This document shows, one piece after another, positions 13,199 to 15,912 of a DNA stretch of 15,912 bases. The position numbers and the translations under genes were made by a program. Under the pieces are notes generated by a model, which was not told the DNA's origin, ran no database searches, and saw only the letters and a program-made list of their open reading frames with translations. The stretch comes from Paracoccaceae bacterium (GTDB taxonomy: Bacteria; Pseudomonadota; Alphaproteobacteria; Rhodobacterales; Rhodobacteraceae), in contig WTGT01000111.1 of assembly GCA_011523445.1 (NCBI GenBank), positions 1 to 15,912 on the forward strand, given 5' to 3'. Numbering within the stretch: position 1 is the stretch's first letter; each line of letters begins with the position of its first letter.

Positions 13199-15912
13199 AA
13201 TCCTTTCCCCAACCAATCTGGGTTCAATGTTTCTTGAACACGGCGACTCGGTTCCAGCCGTTGCAAGTCAACCGGTGAATCTGTCGGTGCCTGGTTATAC
13301 ATGGTACGTTGAAGAAGGTGCAATCGATGTTTTTTCGGCCGAGTATGAATCAGGTCAGAGGGCTTCCGCCTACAAGCATTTCATCAGACTTGAAGCCGGA
13401 CAGTTGGCATTCAACGTCGAAGAATCCAGCCACTCAATAAGGCTTGTTGCCAAGGGATTGCAAGGCACCAAGTTATGCCGGCTGACACATGAAGGGCTGC
13501 TGGAGGCAATGGAGGGCGGTAACGATGCTATAGCGACGAGGATGGAATTCGACAGGCATGTCGATTTCTGGATCGAGTTCATGTCCCTGGCCGTATCCCG
13601 GGACATGGAAGGAATTCCTGCAACGGAGCTTCGTCTTCGTCCCGGCCCCATGACAGGAAAAGGTATCGCCTCACCCGATCACGGTATTGTCTGGTTGACT
13701 GCAACTGGTATCGAGGCTACCTTTCTTGATCTTGTGGATACCGGACCTCACGAGTTGGTACCTGTTTCCCGGGATGCATGGATCCGCTTACACGGGGAGG
13801 AAAGGCTCGACTGTAGAACCACCTCCGAAATTGCCATGAGACAAATTTTGGACAAGGCATTGCCGGGATTTCATGAGATATTGTTCGATGCAGAATGTCT
13901 CGGTCAGAAACTGCTGCTTGTTGACGAGGTGAATCTTCAGGTTGCTCGGGTCACAAGGCGTCAGGACGACAAGATACGGGCGAGGTCCAACCTGAAAGCA
14001 CTTTATAATCCTGCACTTCGGTCGGCGAAGGATAAATCCGCCATGGAAGGTGCCTTGCGCATGATCGGCAGGCACGAGGGATTCGAGATTCGGGTACCTG
14101 CCAAGCGAAGCAGAGAGGAACTCTCGCTGAATGATTTCTGTGACGCATCGGCATTGAGGAAGCGTAAGGTGCGGCTGTCGGCTTCGGAACGCTGGTGGCT
14201 CGATGACAGCGGGGCAATGCTGGCAATTCGACGTGAGGATCAACAACCATTGGCACTTTTACCGGGGTTGACCGGAAACTACAGGATCGTGAATCCCTCG
14301 ACAGGCGAGTCTGTCCTGGTGGATGGCAAAACCGACAACCCATTCCAGGAGGTCTATTACCTTTATCCATCATTGTCAGGCAACAGAGCGGATGGAAAGG
14401 CCGGCTTGAAGGAATTGTTCCTGGCAGGAAATCGTGGTGTGACAAGGGACTTGGCAATACTTGGCTTGGCAGGCATTGCTGCAGGCACACTTGCATTGAC
14501 ACCTGCATTTGCGATCAGCTGGCTGGTCGGTGCGCCGACACCGGACGGCCATGAGGTCCTGGCCCTGCAAATGGCGTCAATCCTCGTTGGAATCGGTGCG
14601 CTTATGGCCATATTGCACATTCTCCGGGGAACTGCACTTATGCGGGTTGAAGGCCGTGTGGCCGCCCGACTAGGTGCCTTGATATGGGATCGTCTGCTGC
14701 GCTTGAATCCCGGCTTTTTCCGCGGTTACACCGCCGGTGAACTGATAACAAGATCAATGGTGTTCCAGAATGTCAGGGACCAGGTTGCCGGCGTAACGGC
14801 CGATGGAGTCTTGTCCACGTTTTTCCTGCTGCCGGCACTTGGTCTTCTGTTTTTCTACGATGCCTATCTTGGCTGGATAGCCTTGCTGCTCTCGGCAGTG
14901 ATGATCGGTGTAACGGCTGCATTTTGCATTTTTATGGTCGAGCCACAGAAACAGTACCTTGAAACCATGCGAAGACTCATGGGAGATACCCAGCAATTTC
15001 TCAAAGGCATTTCCAAGTTGCGCGTCACAGCTGCCGAGGATTTGGCCTTTGCCGCCTGGGCACGGCGGTATCATGGCCACAAGAAAGCGGAAATCCGGCT
15101 CTCGATACTCGACGAACACCTTTTCGCATTCGGTGCTGCGGTACCCGCATTTTCAGCGGCGGTCCTGTTCTCGACAATAGCCGTTCAGGGTGAGGGAGGA
15201 GGAGTTGTTACGGCCGATTTCCTTGCCGTATTTACGGCAGTCATGGTGATGTGCACGACGATCATCATGCTAGGAAATGCTGCACGGGCGGTTGCATTTA
15301 TCAAACCAGCCTGTGAGCAGGTCGTACCCATTCTGGCAAGCCCCACCTCAACAAGAAAGTCAGGTCAGGACCGAACCCTGCTTGTCGGCAGAATTCTGCT
15401 CGACAGGGTAAGTCATGCCTATGCCGTGGGTGGACAAAAGGTGCTTGAGGATGTATCGATTAGCGCAAGGCCAGGCGAGTTTGTTGCAATTGTTGGGGAA
15501 TCCGGCGCTGGCAAGACGACCCTTCTCCGGCTTCTGCTTGGGCTTGAGAAGCCTCTATCCGGGGGCGTCTATTATGACGGACGAGATCTCGCCCAGTTGG
15601 ATTTCGGATTTACAAGAAGGCAGATGGGAGTTGTCATGCAAGACAGTATCCTGCGGCCGGGAAGCTTGCTCGACAACATTATTGGTGTAGACAGCGTACT
15701 CTCCGAGGACGATGCATGGCGCGCATTGGAACTGGTTGGTGTTGCCAAGGACATTCGTGCGATGCCGATGGGGTTGCATACTTCGGTGAGCGAGAACTCG
15801 GCAAACTTTTCCGGAGGTCAAAGCCAGCGGATAAGGATGGCTGCAGCTTTGGTATACAAGCCCCGGATCATATTTCTTGATGAGCCAACCAGCTGGCTGG
15901 ACACAAGGAGCC
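13188..15912 (+). CDS. NHLM-type bacteriocin export ABC transporter, second permease/ATPase subunit (partial, C-terminus outside window)
   Basis: Some 908 codons are visible, open to the right edge. About 415 residues precede the first TM helix. They contain a sheet-rich stretch resembling a cyclic-nucleotide-binding fold early on, but no C39 catalytic Cys, and form the long N-terminal extension typical of the NHLM ABC2 subunit. The TM domain follows (about 420-710). The ATPase begins with Walker A GESGAGKTT (770-778), then KPLSGGVYYDGRDLAQLD, the Q-loop MQDS, signature FSGGQ (874-878) and Walker B IIFLDEPTSWLD just before the edge. The start is ATG at 13188 with an ideal CCGGAGG 7 nt upstream, inside the end of the first transporter gene. 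The two subunits should form one export complex, the C39 subunit trimming the cargo and this one supporting transport. Confidence 0.92.
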   Translation, partial: MANEILSPTNLGSMFLEHGDSVPAVASQPVNLSVPGYTWYVEEGAIDVFSAEYESGQRASAYKHFIRLEAGQLAFNVEESSHSIRLVAKGLQGTKLCRLTHEGLLEAMEGGNDAIATRMEFDRHVDFWIEFMSLAVSRDMEGIPATELRLRPGPMTGKGIASPDHGIVWLTATGIEATFLDLVDTGPHELVPVSRDAWIRLHGEERLDCRTTSEIAMRQILDKALPGFHEILFDAECLGQKLLLVDEVNLQVARVTRRQDDKIRARSNLKALYNPALRSAKDKSAMEGALRMIGRHEGFEIRVPAKRSREELSLNDFCDASALRKRKVRLSASERWWLDDSGAMLAIRREDQQPLALLPGLTGNYRIVNPSTGESVLVDGKTDNPFQEVYYLYPSLSGNRADGKAGLKELFLAGNRGVTRDLAILGLAGIAAGTLALTPAFAISWLVGAPTPDGHEVLALQMASILVGIGALMAILHILRGTALMRVEGRVAARLGALIWDRLLRLNPGFFRGYTAGELITRSMVFQNVRDQVAGVTADGVLSTFFLLPALGLLFFYDAYLGWIALLLSAVMIGVTAAFCIFMVEPQKQYLETMRRLMGDTQQFLKGISKLRVTAAEDLAFAAWARRYHGHKKAEIRLSILDEHLFAFGAAVPAFSAAVLFSTIAVQGEGGGVVTADFLAVFTAVMVMCTTIIMLGNAARAVAFIKPACEQVVPILASPTSTRKSGQDRTLLVGRILLDRVSHAYAVGGQKVLEDVSISARPGEFVAIVGESGAGKTTLLRLLLGLEKPLSGGVYYDGRDLAQLDFGFTRRQMGVVMQDSILRPGSLLDNIIGVDSVLSEDDAWRALELVGVAKDIRAMPMGLHTSVSENSANFSGGQSQRIRMAAALVYKPRIIFLDEPTSWLDTRS

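Noticed and set aside
11000..13200. Several long minus-strand and frame-shifted ORFs inside the two export genes
   Set aside because: They lie wholly within well-conserved transporter domains and arise from the higher G+C content; none has recognisable motifs.
1..15912. CRISPR arrays, tRNA or rRNA genes, integrase genes
   Set aside because: No regularly spaced repeats, cloverleaf-like TTCGA contexts or integrase/transposase-sized frames with family motifs were seen.

Overview
The window looks like a chromosomal segment of a Gram-negative proteobacterium. It carries lpxC (lipid A synthesis), a GT51 peptidoglycan glycosyltransferase, and a tripartite tricarboxylate transporter (TTT) with a periplasmic binding protein. 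The ECF sigma gene, the small one-TM protein behind it and the TTT set lean towards Alphaproteobacteria, but I cannot fix the taxon. The first two thirds are fairly A+T-rich; from about 10.8 kb on the DNA is clearly richer in G+C.

Region 1 (1-2228, minus strand). In transcription order: an exported four-EF-hand protein, a strong hairpin, an ECF sigma factor, a small single-TM protein that is probably its anti-sigma factor, and then, behind its own likely promoter, the start of lpxC, which runs off the left edge. The first three genes could form a calcium- or envelope-responsive sigma module next to an envelope gene.

Region 2 (2229-3233). A divergent intergenic region, then on the plus strand a divergent monofunctional transglycosylase (mtgA).

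Region 3 (3265-10303, minus strand). A tight seven-gene catabolic operon: tctC, tctB, tctA, an enolase-superfamily sugar-acid dehydratase, a DapA-family aldolase, a PdxA-family dehydrogenase and a 3-hydroxyisobutyrate-dehydrogenase-family reductase. Inferred flow: a sugar acid is bound and imported, dehydrated to a 2-keto-3-deoxy acid, cleaved to pyruvate plus an aldehyde, and the aldehyde is reduced. The PdxA-like step is not explained by this route.

Region 4 (10304-10813). Non-coding; it holds a 180-bp MITE-like element with perfect inverted ends, followed by a possible promoter.

Region 5 (10814-15912, plus strand). The export half of an NHLM/NHLP-type RiPP (bacteriocin) system: a 49-codon remnant resembling the N-terminus of the HlyD-type adaptor, a complete C39-peptidase/ABC transporter, and a second ABC transporter with a long N-terminal extension that runs off the right edge. 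No precursor peptide or maturation enzyme is visible, so the cargo genes should lie to the right. The change in composition, the MITE and the cut-down adaptor together mark about 10.5-10.8 kb as a recombination junction.
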